The position numbers and the translations under genes are program-made. Below, piece by piece: positions 1 through 9,350 of a stretch of 64,000 nt of DNA. This DNA comes from Sergeia podlipaevii (Eukaryota > Euglenozoa > Kinetoplastea > Trypanosomatida > Trypanosomatidae). Under the pieces are notes generated by a model, which worked only from the letters and a program-made list of their open reading frames with translations, had not been told where the DNA came from and did not search any database. Numbering within the stretch: position 1 is the stretch's first letter; each line of letters opens with the position of its first letter. The stretch is taken from contig JASANZ010002230.1 of the NCBI GenBank assembly GCA_030849805.1, positions 1-64,000 of the forward strand, written 5' to 3'.

Positions 1-205
1 AAAAAAGAGTAAACAAAGAAAAAAATGTAAAAAGTAAATGTGAATCGGGGGAGCTTGAGTAGAGAGTCGTTTCCCATAACGAAAGGACGCTTTGGGCAAA
101 AAAAAGAGTAAGAAAAGGAAAAATGGGAGCTACGCCAATGGTTCTTCAATTATGCTTATTTTAAAAAAAAAAATGTGAATGAGCCATATTCACCACGAGT
201 AGGCT
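1..205. other. 3' flank of the NSUN2-like gene
   Basis: This AT-rich stretch downstream of the minus-strand NSUN2-like gene contains several A-runs, including one ending in ATG near 165-177. I see no coding potential. It is presumably 3' UTR and the polypyrimidine tract for the next gene to the left. Confidence 0.6.
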
Positions 206-3200
206 TTACCACCGCCGTGGCTTGCCGTAGCGCATGTCACGTACCCAGTCATTCACAGGTCCGTTACCGCCATCCACGTCAGCAGACACACCAGACTGCT
301 GCAGATCCCGCCTCATGCCATGCAGGCGCCGCCCTCTTTCTGAGCGCTCCGACTGCGAAAGATAAGACTTCGCATCAGCACTGCTGCTGCTGCCGAGCGT
401 TTCGACCTCATATTCGTCATATTCAAGCGCGTCCACAGACGCGGCAGGAGATACTGCATCCTCCGCGGCAGTACTCAAAAGACGGTCATCACCAGGAGAG
501 TACAATCGAAAGGCAAACATCTCAGCATGCACTTGACTTGCGTGACGAAGTAGAAATGTCAAGGCATCCCGCATTGCCACCGACACTTCAGCGAGTGCCT
601 CCGTGTGCATCTCATAGTCTGGCATATCATGCGGTACCTCAACGCTTAGCCTAAACGATGATGCCTTGCCTTCTCGAGTGACAGAAGCCTCCAGCAACGC
701 CACAATATAAACAGAGTCTAGCTCCGCCGCCACTCCCTCGTGTAGCTTCTCCACAGCTGCACTGCCATTCAACCCAGTGTGTGTAGTGGACAGACAAGGA
801 TACAGAAGTACATTAACCCTTGTCACCTGCTCTCCCCGCACGTTCTCAGCTCCTTTACCACGATCTACTTTAAGAGCGGTGATAGCAGCCGCCTCAAGTT
901 GACCTAGGAAGGATCGCAGTACAATCTCCTCAGTGGTTGCGGCACTACCCTCACCCAGTTGTAGGCGAAGTCTCTTCAGGTGCCTGTGCAAGTGCCTAGA
1001 CTCGACCGATTGAAGTCGCAGTATCTCACACAGCAGCGGCACCTCCACTGGCACGTGAACAGCGGGCAGCTGAGCAGCCATCCAGCTTCCACTCAGCGCA
1101 CTAGAGAGGTACATCGGCGGTTGCTGCTGCAGCTGCTGCAGCTGCTGGTGATCATGATTAGGCTGAGAGGCTGCATCGCCCTGAGCAGAAAGCGCACCGC
1201 CTCGCACCCCAATGGGAACTCCGCAGTGTAATAGACGTACACCAGAGTAAGAACGGTGCTGGCGCTTGTCTTGCTGAATGCAATCTACTCTGTTTGTGTT
1301 CGAAGATATGGCCACACAAGTGGAGAGTAGTGTCCGCACCTGAGCAGCAGCAGGAGTCAAGGCCGCCACAGCGCCATTACTCTGATCCACCCACCGGATT
1401 GGGGAACCGCCTTTTTCATTTGCGCCATCCTCCTCATATTTCACACTATCGCCTTCCAGAATTCCACTGCCTCTATGCACACGTAGCACCACTACAAAGC
1501 CTCCATCACAGTGGTGGCGTAGGGGGTCTAGACGCCATGCAGCCTTGCTAACAGCCACAACAATGGCTGGATCGCAATTGTCTACGTCTTGTGCACTCGG
1601 TGCACCATCGACCGCCATCCACGAGCCCAAGCCTTCTCTCGTGCACTCCGCATACTCCTGGGCAACAGAATCCATAGGTACACACTCCACTTGTAGTGAG
1701 ACCTCTTCAATACCCTCCCGACGGCGGAAGTCGCTAAGCACGGCGCACACTACTGCCTCGTTCTCAACGGGGTTCATGCTGCGAGTGCCGTACACCACGT
1801 AACCTCCGTCTCGAGCATGAGCAATGGCACACTTGAGGTGACGACACGCGGACTCAAAGCCTCGTGTAGCTGCCTGTGTGCAAAGATCAATAAACCGGTT
1901 AGCAGGAGCCAGCGCCTCTGCGCCTTCCCCAGCGCTTCCCTCTTCGCTCGCACCAAGCAGCGGCCGGGGCCGCACACCGTCCTCTGTCGTAGGCGGCAAA
2001 CACAGCACCACATCGCAAGCAGCCAGCAAAGGGTTACCAGGCGAGGCAGGGAGACGATCTACCATAATAAGGTTCGGCGAGTGTTCTGCCAAAGGCACCG
2101 CAGACTTGTGCTTCTTATCTGCATGAAGCGCCACGACCACAACTAGCGACTCCGCGACAGCTGCAGCTGCCCTCGTCTCTGCCATCTGGCCTTTGTTGAA
2201 TGCGCAATGGGCCACGTCTCTAAAACAACTGTGCGGGGAGGTGCCTGGGCCGCAGATATCAGCCACCACACGAGGACTTCTATCTGTGGAAGAGTGAGGC
2301 ACCTGTAGAGCCAAGTTGACCGCTGCTAGCACTACAATACGAGTAAAGTGATCCGTGAGAAGCAGTGTGCCTGAGGCAATATTCCTCTGTAGCCAGTGAA
2401 CGTGCCCCACTGACGGTGGGCTTGAAGTCGCCACTTCCATAGAAGCTTTAGCACTCAGCGTGGTCGTAGCCAATGCAGAAGCATCTAGTGCTGCGCTATC
2501 CCCCGCACCTTCACTCATCAACATGTCAAAAAGCGCGTCTGCAGCACCTTCGTCTGACCCCTCGAGCTGCTGAAGAGACTTTGCACTATCCTCCGCTTCT
2601 TGCGTCTCTCGAATGGCGAGCACTGAGCGTGATGCAGAATATGAAAGACGCGGAGGAGCATCTAGTGGCTGCGTAGGCACAGCATCTAGGCAAAAAACAA
2701 GAAAATCGCCTGTGCATGTCAGCACAGGCTGGCGATCTCCATCCTGCTGCATAGTGGCGTGGACTTGCAGTTGATGTCGCAGCGTGAGGCGTGCAAGTGG
2801 CATTTCGCTATTTACTTCAAACAAAGCAGCCCCTGGTGTCAACATCGCGTCCACAAAGGCATACTTGCTCGCACTATCAATGATCCCTTGGTCAATGTAG
2901 TAGTCCGCAAAGAAGTGGCGGTGCACATCCATCGCCTCGTCCGCGCGCTGCTCATCTGCCATCGGCGCCGCCTCCAGCGCACCCGACTCTGGGTCGATCT
3001 CCTCGTCTGCTGTGATAGACAAATCCTCAAAAAAGCCGTGAGCCAGTTGAAGAGAAGGAATGTGCGCCTCTTCAAAGTCATCACGTGTCTCCTCTTGCAA
3101 GAAGGACGCGGCCGCCTCTTCGGATGAAAAAGCAACCGGAGTGGCAAACCCCCCACGGTCCCTATCGGTGCTGTCAGAAACTAGTTGGATAGGCTTTGCC

Positions 3201-3379
3201 TCTCGCCAATCCCCGTGCACAATCTCTTCCCGTTCGCTACTCCGCAGGTCCTTGAGGTCTCCCCACCGCCTTCGCACATTAGGGGCAGTCAAACCTGCTA
3301 GAACTTTGCCAACAGGCTTGTCGACTCTTATGCCACCTCGTCTTCGGTGACGAAGCACTGCTCGAGTAATGCGCCACAT
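206..3379 (-). CDS. NSUN2-like RNA (cytosine-5) methyltransferase homologue, probably inactive, probably mitochondrial
   Basis: Predicted protein of 1057 aa. The first ATG is at 3379; the reading frame runs a little further upstream but only offers GTG. The N-terminus MWRITRAVLRHRRRGG is basic and hydroxylated like a mitochondrial presequence. The NSUN/RsmF fold is seen in order: a GTLLLTDHF segment (about 337-345) where the family has its G-x-hydrophobic-QE/QD block, motif I remnant ADICGPGTS (about 373-381), DVVLCLPPTTEDG (about 456-468) aligning with the family's D-x-x-LC-x-x-PCSGDG, and GYVVYGTRSMNPVENEAVV (about 526-544) aligning with the VYSTCSxNPxENEAVV motif. A C-terminal GGFVVVLRV strand and later NSUN2-type region follow. 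Family members methylate C5 of cytosine using two cysteines. Here the PC cysteine aligns with Thr464 and the TCS cysteine with Arg533, so methyl transfer is unlikely. The role is unknown; a scaffold or RNA-binding pseudoenzyme is an inference. Confidence 0.75.
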   Translation of the reverse strand: MWRITRAVLRHRRRGGIRVDKPVGKVLAGLTAPNVRRRWGDLKDLRSSEREEIVHGDWREAKPIQLVSDSTDRDRGGFATPVAFSSEEAAASFLQEETRDDFEEAHIPSLQLAHGFFEDLSITADEEIDPESGALEAAPMADEQRADEAMDVHRHFFADYYIDQGIIDSASKYAFVDAMLTPGAALFEVNSEMPLARLTLRHQLQVHATMQQDGDRQPVLTCTGDFLVFCLDAVPTQPLDAPPRLSYSASRSVLAIRETQEAEDSAKSLQQLEGSDEGAADALFDMLMSEGAGDSAALDASALATTTLSAKASMEVATSSPPSVGHVHWLQRNIASGTLLLTDHFTRIVVLAAVNLALQVPHSSTDRSPRVVADICGPGTSPHSCFRDVAHCAFNKGQMAETRAAAAVAESLVVVVALHADKKHKSAVPLAEHSPNLIMVDRLPASPGNPLLAACDVVLCLPPTTEDGVRPRPLLGASEEGSAGEGAEALAPANRFIDLCTQAATRGFESACRHLKCAIAHARDGGYVVYGTRSMNPVENEAVVCAVLSDFRRREGIEEVSLQVECVPMDSVAQEYAECTREGLGSWMAVDGAPSAQDVDNCDPAIVVAVSKAAWRLDPLRHHCDGGFVVVLRVHRGSGILEGDSVKYEEDGANEKGGSPIRWVDQSNGAVAALTPAAAQVRTLLSTCVAISSNTNRVDCIQQDKRQHRSYSGVRLLHCGVPIGVRGGALSAQGDAASQPNHDHQQLQQLQQQPPMYLSSALSGSWMAAQLPAVHVPVEVPLLCEILRLQSVESRHLHRHLKRLRLQLGEGSAATTEEIVLRSFLGQLEAAAITALKVDRGKGAENVRGEQVTRVNVLLYPCLSTTHTGLNGSAAVEKLHEGVAAELDSVYIVALLEASVTREGKASSFRLSVEVPHDMPDYEMHTEALAEVSVAMRDALTFLLRHASQVHAEMFAFRLYSPGDDRLLSTAAEDAVSPAASVDALEYDEYEVETLGSSSSADAKSYLSQSERSERGRRLHGMRRDLQQSGVSADVDGGNGPVNDWVRDMRYGKPRRW

Positions 3380-3963
3380 TACCCACAAACAATCTTTACC
3401 CTTCCGCAATGAAAGCCGCTGGCTCACGCTTTCCTCTTTCCTTTAAATCCTGCAAATGCAAATGCAAAAAAAGAGCAATTGAACTTCTATTATAGCGGTT
3501 TCAACTTATGCATTTCCTTTCCCTTTCTCTCTTCTCTCTTTTTTCTTTTTTTTTTGTTGTTGTTGTTGCTGTTCTTCTCACTTTCTAGGGGTAAGCAGAG
3601 AAATCTTCAGAAAAAGGCAAGAGAAAAAAAAAAATGCGTGTGGCGGCCTTTTCGGTTTTCATGGTTTAACAACAGTATATACATACACACACACAAAAAA
3701 GGAAGAAAAAAGGGGGAAAATAGAGTGACCAAGTAGAAGGCAGCAAAAGAGAGGGTAACGGTGTTCCGTGCCAACATATGAAGTGGAAAGAGTAAGCCGA
3801 GCACATGGCTGTTAGACAAAGCAGTTTCATGATAATTAGGCTACGTTTCTTTGACCTCGATATGTAAAGATACCCACGCGTACATTTGCCAGTAAGCGTG
3901 TGCGTGTGTGCGTACAAACGCTCGCATAGGCTGAAAAGTACGTGCATGTGCCTAGCAAGTTCA
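3380..3963. other. Intergenic region with trans-splice signal
   Basis: This gene-free region separates the NSUN2-like gene from the next upstream gene. Read on the minus strand it holds a T-run with flanking pyrimidines (plus coordinates about 3607-3634), with the first AG after it at 3605-3606, a plausible spliced-leader acceptor. A short (CA)n run lies near 3682-3694. Open frames here are Phe/Leu/Ser low-complexity artefacts. Confidence 0.55.
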
Positions 3964-5589
3964 TCAACGCACTACCCCACACCTCACACATATACACGCC
4001 AGCGCTCGCGCATCCCACAGAGGATCGTGCGCTCGTGCTACATCTAGCAATGCAGTAGCAGCATCATCATTGCCTTTCAGCCGCTTTAACGCATCCAAGA
4101 GAGCTGGGGTCTTCCTATCAGACGACACAAAACCACTAGCAGAAAAAAGAGAATGAGAAGTAATGTCAATCACTTGAGCGTCGTACGGCGATGTAAGCAT
4201 CCGTGGTTCCTCGCGTCGAATATTCATTTCATTTTCTTTTGCCTCGGAAACGTCGTCCTTGCATAAAGTTTTCCTATGAATGAAGCGACCGGCGGCAGTG
4301 GCACGGCTACCAAACATCTGACGCGCTGCTTGTCCTGAGAAGCACAGCTGCAGTGTGGCGTGGATCACACTGCTGTCTTGTGTCCCGTAGACAAAGAACT
4401 TCGTGGAAGAGGACCTCTTCTGGTGTCGTGTGCGGTGTGGACTGCCTCTTGCCTCGTGAAGATGTTTATCTTCATGGCCTTGGCGGACTGGCGCTGATAT
4501 CACTGTGGTAGGAGTAGGCAAATCTAGAAAAGAAGCCCATGTGCTGCTCATCGCTCGTGACAGCTCACCAAGAGAATCACACTCGCGAAAGTACACCGTA
4601 TTGTTAACTTCCTTGTTCAATTCAGAAAGAGAAAGTTCATGTTCTCGCGCTGTCGCAAAGGTTTGCTTTCCTGTGGGCAAGCGCAGTAAGTTCTCTTGTA
4701 GTGCTCTGTGTGTGTCATTGCACTCACGTAGACACGCCTCGCAGTGTAGTGCGCAGTCGTCCAGCCACGCAAGGAATGTGCGTGCATCTGCAAAGGAGCT
4801 ACGTAATATTTCCTGAATGAAATCTGGGTAGTAGCGAATCAAAAAAGCAAGGGCCTTCAAGCGGCCTCTTCCGCGTCCATACGCACGCAGGCAGGAGAGG
4901 TGCTTGCTAGCCTGTTCAAAACCATGGGAGTCCACTGCCTCGTTGTATAACGCTTCAAAGGACGATCGATCAAATCTCGCAATGTTTGGCAAGCCGAATG
5001 GGTCCAGAGACTCAAAGTGACGCGATATCCCAGCGCGTATCTGCAAGTGACGCTGCAACGCCTTTCCCTCCTCCGTGGCTGCTCCTTTCTTTCTTACATT
5101 TTCACTTCTATGAATCGTGGTATGGCTGCTAGCATCTGTAGTGGTGATACTACCCCCTACAGAACCCACCGTGATTGCCTTCTTCTCCTCTTTTTGTGCC
5201 TTGGCACTCTCCCGCAGCGCCTTGCGCATATCACGAAAAGTTCCCAAGGCAGCCTCTGCCTCGTCAGCGTATTTTGTTTTAATGGCCTTGAGAGGCACGC
5301 CGGCAAGTAGCGTGCATTGCATAAAGGAAGCAAGGGCGTGTCCGCACGGTAGCACTTCTGCCTCCCGCATGACAGCAGCGGGGCTTAACGCAAGTACCGT
5401 GGCAGGCTCGCTGAACACAGCGACCGACGGACCGCCGTGATGAGCATCTCCTTGAGAAGAGGTAGAAGAGTTCAACGGTCGAGATGTAGCAGAGAAGGGG
5501 ACAAAGGCCACGGAACGAGCAAATATTGTCCCACGACACTTAATAAACTCAAGGTCCACTGCAACGGACCGAATCCGCCGCTGCTGCAT
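3964..5589 (-). CDS. Protein of unknown function, 541 aa
   Basis: ATG at 5589; 541 codons with non-repetitive composition, clearly different from the AT-rich flanks and on the same strand as all neighbours. I do not recognise a family. The first 12 residues (MQQRRIRSVAVD) are basic but not a convincing presequence. A charged helix with alternating Lys/Glu/Ala lies near residues 105-140. A predicted helical core with many Leu, Arg and Cys follows (about 200-345), including a region with two closely spaced Cys in ALHCEACLRE. The C-terminal third is Ser/His/Lys-rich, then ends with a short Ala/Cys-rich helix and VVR. The Cys pairs might bind metal, but there is no regular zinc-finger spacing. 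Confidence 0.75.
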   Translation of the reverse strand: MQQRRIRSVAVDLEFIKCRGTIFARSVAFVPFSATSRPLNSSTSSQGDAHHGGPSVAVFSEPATVLALSPAAVMREAEVLPCGHALASFMQCTLLAGVPLKAIKTKYADEAEAALGTFRDMRKALRESAKAQKEEKKAITVGSVGGSITTTDASSHTTIHRSENVRKKGAATEEGKALQRHLQIRAGISRHFESLDPFGLPNIARFDRSSFEALYNEAVDSHGFEQASKHLSCLRAYGRGRGRLKALAFLIRYYPDFIQEILRSSFADARTFLAWLDDCALHCEACLRECNDTHRALQENLLRLPTGKQTFATAREHELSLSELNKEVNNTVYFRECDSLGELSRAMSSTWASFLDLPTPTTVISAPVRQGHEDKHLHEARGSPHRTRHQKRSSSTKFFVYGTQDSSVIHATLQLCFSGQAARQMFGSRATAAGRFIHRKTLCKDDVSEAKENEMNIRREEPRMLTSPYDAQVIDITSHSLFSASGFVSSDRKTPALLDALKRLKGNDDAATALLDVARAHDPLWDARALACICVRCGVVR

Positions 5590-6141
5590 TGCGTAAAGAA
5601 CGCTTTGCTAAGATGTGGCCCCTCTCACCTCTTATGGGTGCGTGTAGGGCACATGAAAGAAAAAAAACAAATGCCGTACTCAGTGGGTATAGGAAAGATT
5701 CGAAACGAGAAGAAAGGTGAAGCGAGCATCCAATAAAGCATAAATACATGAAAGAAGTAAGGAAACCGAGGGGCATGATCCACACAGCAACTGTCTTTGA
5801 AAAAAGAAACGTTGCATTCGGTTTTTTTGCTTTTTTTTTTTGGTACATCCATGCAAAAACATATTAATATTTTTTTTGTGCTACGTTGCCTTGATGCTCT
5901 CTTCTGAACTCCATTACAGCAACAAAGATGAGAAAAAAAAAACAAGAACTAAAACTGCATGGCCTCCACTATATAACCCAAACCTCCATCAAAGTATCAG
6001 AGAGCAAGTGAAGAAGGATCTACCATCAGCACGACACAAAATAAAAGGAAGAAAAAGAAAGGAAGCATGAAGAGAGTAACAACCAGCTGCTATGTAGGCA
6101 GCTAGTGCCCTCCTTGACGCACTCTTGCACCCAGTGCGCGC
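5590..6141. other. Intergenic region, AT-rich
   Basis: No gene is supported here. The plus strand is rich in A-runs (for example 5930-5946), which are polypyrimidine tracts on the transcribed minus strand and probably serve trans-splicing of the 541-aa gene and polyadenylation of the LC7 gene. Overlapping small frames are low-complexity. Confidence 0.5.
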
Positions 6142-6504
6142 TTAATCAGTAGGCTCTTGCACGACGACTACAAGAAATTTCTCGCTGCACTTCACAATAA
6201 TTTCATGCTGTTTGGTTCGTACTCGAAGCAGCTCAAGTGAGCTCTGCTGAATGGGCAGGGCGTCAGCAGTCTTGGAATGCTTCGCTGACGATTCTGACGC
6301 ACCTTCAGCCGAGGCCTTGAATATGAGAGCGGCCTGCTGTGCAAGCTCGCCTGCCATCGTAGCGTATGCTGTGGCCGTGGTGCGGTCTAAACTCTGGAAG
6401 CTATCCCTGATTGGCTCTCCATCAGTGGTGCATACTACAGCGCCTATCACTCCCTTGGTATACGTAATATGTTCCAATACTGCCTCGACTCGTTCTGCAG
6501 TCAT
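6142..6504 (-). CDS. Roadblock/LC7 dynein light chain
   Basis: Protein of 120 aa with ATG at 6504. The start VEAVLEHITYTKGVIGAVVC, then TDGEPIRDSF, is the characteristic first helix, strand and beta-hairpin of the Roadblock/LC7 fold (hydrophobic helix, xGVxGxVVxxxDGxPIR). The C-terminal part, LELLRVRTKQHEIIVKCSEKFLVVVVQE, gives the family's last strands with the R-x-K-x-x-E-I-I-V pattern; about 20 extra Ser/Ala/Lys-rich residues sit in the middle, so it is slightly longer than the usual 96-105 aa. Family members dimerise and bind dynein intermediate chains in cytoplasmic and axonemal or intraflagellar-transport dynein complexes. Which dynein this one serves cannot be told from sequence alone. 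Confidence 0.93.
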   Translation of the reverse strand: MTAERVEAVLEHITYTKGVIGAVVCTTDGEPIRDSFQSLDRTTATAYATMAGELAQQAALIFKASAEGASESSAKHSKTADALPIQQSSLELLRVRTKQHEIIVKCSEKFLVVVVQEPTD

Positions 6505-7040
6505 ATCTGTATGCGTGTGTATGCGTCTCTCTCTCTCTGTGTGTGTTGAGACTAAAAAAAAAAAAAGAAATTCAATTCAAAATGTTAATATTCTATTGAA
6601 ATTAATTTTCCTTCACAATGTAAAAAGAATCTGCTTCCTGAAAACACACCCTTGTTTTTTTTCTTTTAAATTCTTCCTAAACCTGGATGAAGCTTTGGAC
6701 GTATGTTTTTTAAGTGGGCAATGAAAAACGAGTATACAGGACATAAAAACAGGAAATCTCAATCTAAGCGACAACTTGAGTGAAACAAAAGGCGAACAAG
6801 TAGTACTCAGGGTACCTTTAATTGCCTTGACTAAACGTAAATGCCATCATTAACTATTATTTTCTGTTTTGTGTGGAAAGTCATCACGTATAAACTTGAG
6901 AAAAATGGTGATAGTTGTAATTTTTTTTTCCACATATTAAAGGGATAAATCTGATTGTATGAGATATAATATATATATATTAACAAATGGGTTCAATGCA
7001 AAGGGAAAAAAAAAAGCTCTGAAGATCAAAAACTTTCAAT
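6505..7040. other. Intergenic region, AT-rich
   Basis: The stretch holds a CT/GT-rich tract just upstream of the LC7 ATG (about 6515-6548), an A-run (6554-6565) that would be a polypyrimidine tract on the minus strand, and a short TA repeat near 6968-6980. No coding region or RNA gene is recognised. Confidence 0.5.
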
Positions 7041-8054
7041 TTAAAGACGGCGTCGACGCTTTCCGCCTCGGTACGTTACCAGCTGTGCAAGACTCATGTT
7101 GTCCTCATCTGCAGAAGCTACCTTGGCGCTTGTGTCGCTCTCGCTTAACTCTTCCGTGGTGCTTGTGCTAGAGCTGCTGGTGGATGGAGAGCTCCGACGT
7201 CGGCGATTGCGTGTGTAGCGGCATGCAACTACCGTGGCACGCGCTCGGCGCGGTGCGGGTTTTGCGGCAGACAGCAGACCGGTATCCACAAGTCCACCAG
7301 TCGCGATGCTATTTTCGTCATACGCATTAGTAACGCGATTTAACAAAAGACGAGTGTGACCGCAGAGAGTGCGGCCAAAATACTCAGCAGGACACCGAGA
7401 CAGCAGGGGGTCACACAGTGGGTAAATCCCCTGAGGGCACGCTTTCTGTGCATTGGATGTCGCGGCTTGAACTCCTCCCTGAGACTTCCCTACATCTGCG
7501 ACCTTGTGTAGCGTAGCACCTAGATGAATGGTGGAAGACGTAATCTGCGCATGGTGGGCGACAAGAGCCTCTATCCAGTAGTGTTGCAGCAATGCCTCGG
7601 CGGCAGTCTCTACCAAAGCCCGGGCATGGGCACTATCTGCAGCGGTGACAAGCCTTCCTTGGGCTGGAAGTGGAATCCGTCGCCGTAAGCTGTCAAGTAA
7701 CTGCCATAAATACGCACACAAGTGGGTGGTCCTTGCGTGTGCATCAGCGTCTGTAGCATGTGACTGCCCAAAGTAGTTCTGCAAGGGTGAAAGTAAGCTC
7801 AAAAAAAATGTGTCAGCGTCAAAGTCGCTGGTTGTCTTCGTGAGCTGCCTCTTCCCTTCTGATAGCCCCGTACAAAGACGGCAGCGGTTCATATCTGATT
7901 GTGAATCTGATAGCGTTGTCAATGCAATCGTAGTGGCAAGGTTAGAAAATGAAACGCTTGCTACGCCATGAACAGGAGGCTGTAAAGCACTTAATAGTGA
8001 ACAGAGATACCTTGTAAGAGTCGGCGCAGTGCTGATGTCTGGTGCGGATATCAT
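7041..8054 (-). CDS. Protein of unknown function with Ser-rich acidic and Arg-rich C-terminus, 337 aa
   Basis: I chose the ATG at 8054 (protein begins MISAPDISTAPTLTRYL). The frame continues upstream, but that part is Phe/Val/Leu-rich low complexity and lies beyond a strong splice acceptor (AG at 8120-8121), so it is probably not translated. The body is an Ala/Leu/His-rich, mostly helical protein with a CRLC pair near residue 60. The C-terminal third contains CRYTRNRRRRSS, a run of Ser/Thr (SPSTSSSSTSTT), an acidic stretch, and ends in GGKRRRRL. These basic clusters resemble nuclear localisation signals. I do not recognise a family and assign no function. Confidence 0.7.
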   Translation of the reverse strand: MISAPDISTAPTLTRYLCSLLSALQPPVHGVASVSFSNLATTIALTTLSDSQSDMNRCRLCTGLSEGKRQLTKTTSDFDADTFFLSLLSPLQNYFGQSHATDADAHARTTHLCAYLWQLLDSLRRRIPLPAQGRLVTAADSAHARALVETAAEALLQHYWIEALVAHHAQITSSTIHLGATLHKVADVGKSQGGVQAATSNAQKACPQGIYPLCDPLLSRCPAEYFGRTLCGHTRLLLNRVTNAYDENSIATGGLVDTGLLSAAKPAPRRARATVVACRYTRNRRRRSSPSTSSSSTSTTEELSESDTSAKVASADEDNMSLAQLVTYRGGKRRRRL

Positions 8055-8118
8055 TTCTGTTGCCGCGTCACTATAGTTGTCTTGTGAAAAAACACTCGGT
8101 GTATAGCAAACGTAAAAT

Positions 8119-8150
8119 CCTAAAACAAAATCACAACAATGTTGAATGAC
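8119..8150 (-). promoter_or_regulatory. Predicted polypyrimidine tract and trans-splice acceptor
   Basis: On the minus strand a T-rich tract with TTGTTGTGATTTTGTTTTAG precedes an AG at 8120-8121, giving a 5' UTR of about 65 nt to the ATG at 8054. It supports the internal start over upstream frames. Confidence 0.55.
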
Positions 8151-8593
8151 AAAAAGTAGTCTTCTTTTCTTTACAAGTACACAAGTATTGGAAACAAGGT
8201 TCTTGATGAATGAGAAAAAAAAAGATATCAGTGGAGAAAAGTGCATATACAAAAAAAAAGAAGGTAAAGATATTGTCAATGCAACCACAAAAACCAAACA
8301 ATGATGTAATCACAAAGAAAAGCATTACGCAATCATATGCGGTAAATGCACAAGAAAAAAAAAAGGAATGAGCATACCCAGTAAAATGTTTTTTTTTTAT
8401 TGTATAAAATAAAGATCTGAAAATTTTCGTAGTGCGAGCGCTCGTTTTGAATTCACACACAACAACAAAAAAAAACCGATATTGCTTCCCCGTTCGGAGA
8501 TAAATCTGAAGACAAGAGGAATACGTTCTGATATATAAAAAGAAAAAAAAAGCGAAAGACAAAAGGGGTACAAATATACACACTACATGTATC

Positions 8594-8618
8594 TATATAT
8601 ATATATATATATATATAT
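8594..8618. repeat. (TA)n microsatellite
   Basis: About twelve uninterrupted TA units lie within the long gene-free stretch. Confidence 0.95.
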
Positions 8619-8678
8619 GAGGCTCTCTGTCATTCCCCTCAAATAATAAAATAATGTGAGTACTACATATAAGTAACA

Positions 8679-8705
8679 ATAATAATAATAATAATAATAA
8701 TAATA
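8679..8705. repeat. (TAA)n microsatellite
   Basis: About nine AAT/TAA units, close to the TA repeat at 8594. Confidence 0.95.
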
Positions 8706-9305
8706 AGAGGTTGAGGCTACAATGCTCCCTTGCCGTAAAAAAAAAAGGGAAAGGAAACAAAAGCAAGCAAGCATTTTCAAATGTTGCTGGTACAATAATA
8801 GATAATGATATTGGAGACACCCATTCTTTTTCTTTTTCTCTCCCTTCGCAATAATTGTGTATGCTTTTTTTTTTCGTTCATTCTTTATATTCGCCACTGT
8901 GCAATGCGGGACGTCACTTGCAAAGAAAAAAAAATGGTATCTTGTTGTGCGTCGCATCACTTTCTAACGTGCTTCAAACACTCCCCCGCTTTTAATTCAA
9001 ATAAAAGGAAAAAAAAAGGGGGGGGAGGACAAAGTACGCAGAACTTTACTGGATTCTTTTTTTTATCTTTTCGCCGGGCCTCGGCACGCAGCTGCTTGTT
9101 GGCATGCTATAGAACTAGATAAACGCAATGCAAAAGAAGAAGAAGAAAAAGAAGATTACGTGATTCACATGCCTCACGTGACTCAAGAGGAGAAAAGAAA
9201 AAAAAAAGCAGTCCCAAATGCAATATGTATATGTGTATATGTATATATGTATATAAGGGAGTACACTCAACACCCTTTTTGAAGAAAAAACTATGTGTAG
9301 TTCAA

Positions 9306-9306
<1 letters not shown>

Positions 9307-9350
<44 letters not shown>
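9307..9350. repeat. (GT)n microsatellite
   Basis: About 21 GT units, read as CA repeats in the transcribed minus strand. Confidence 0.95.
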
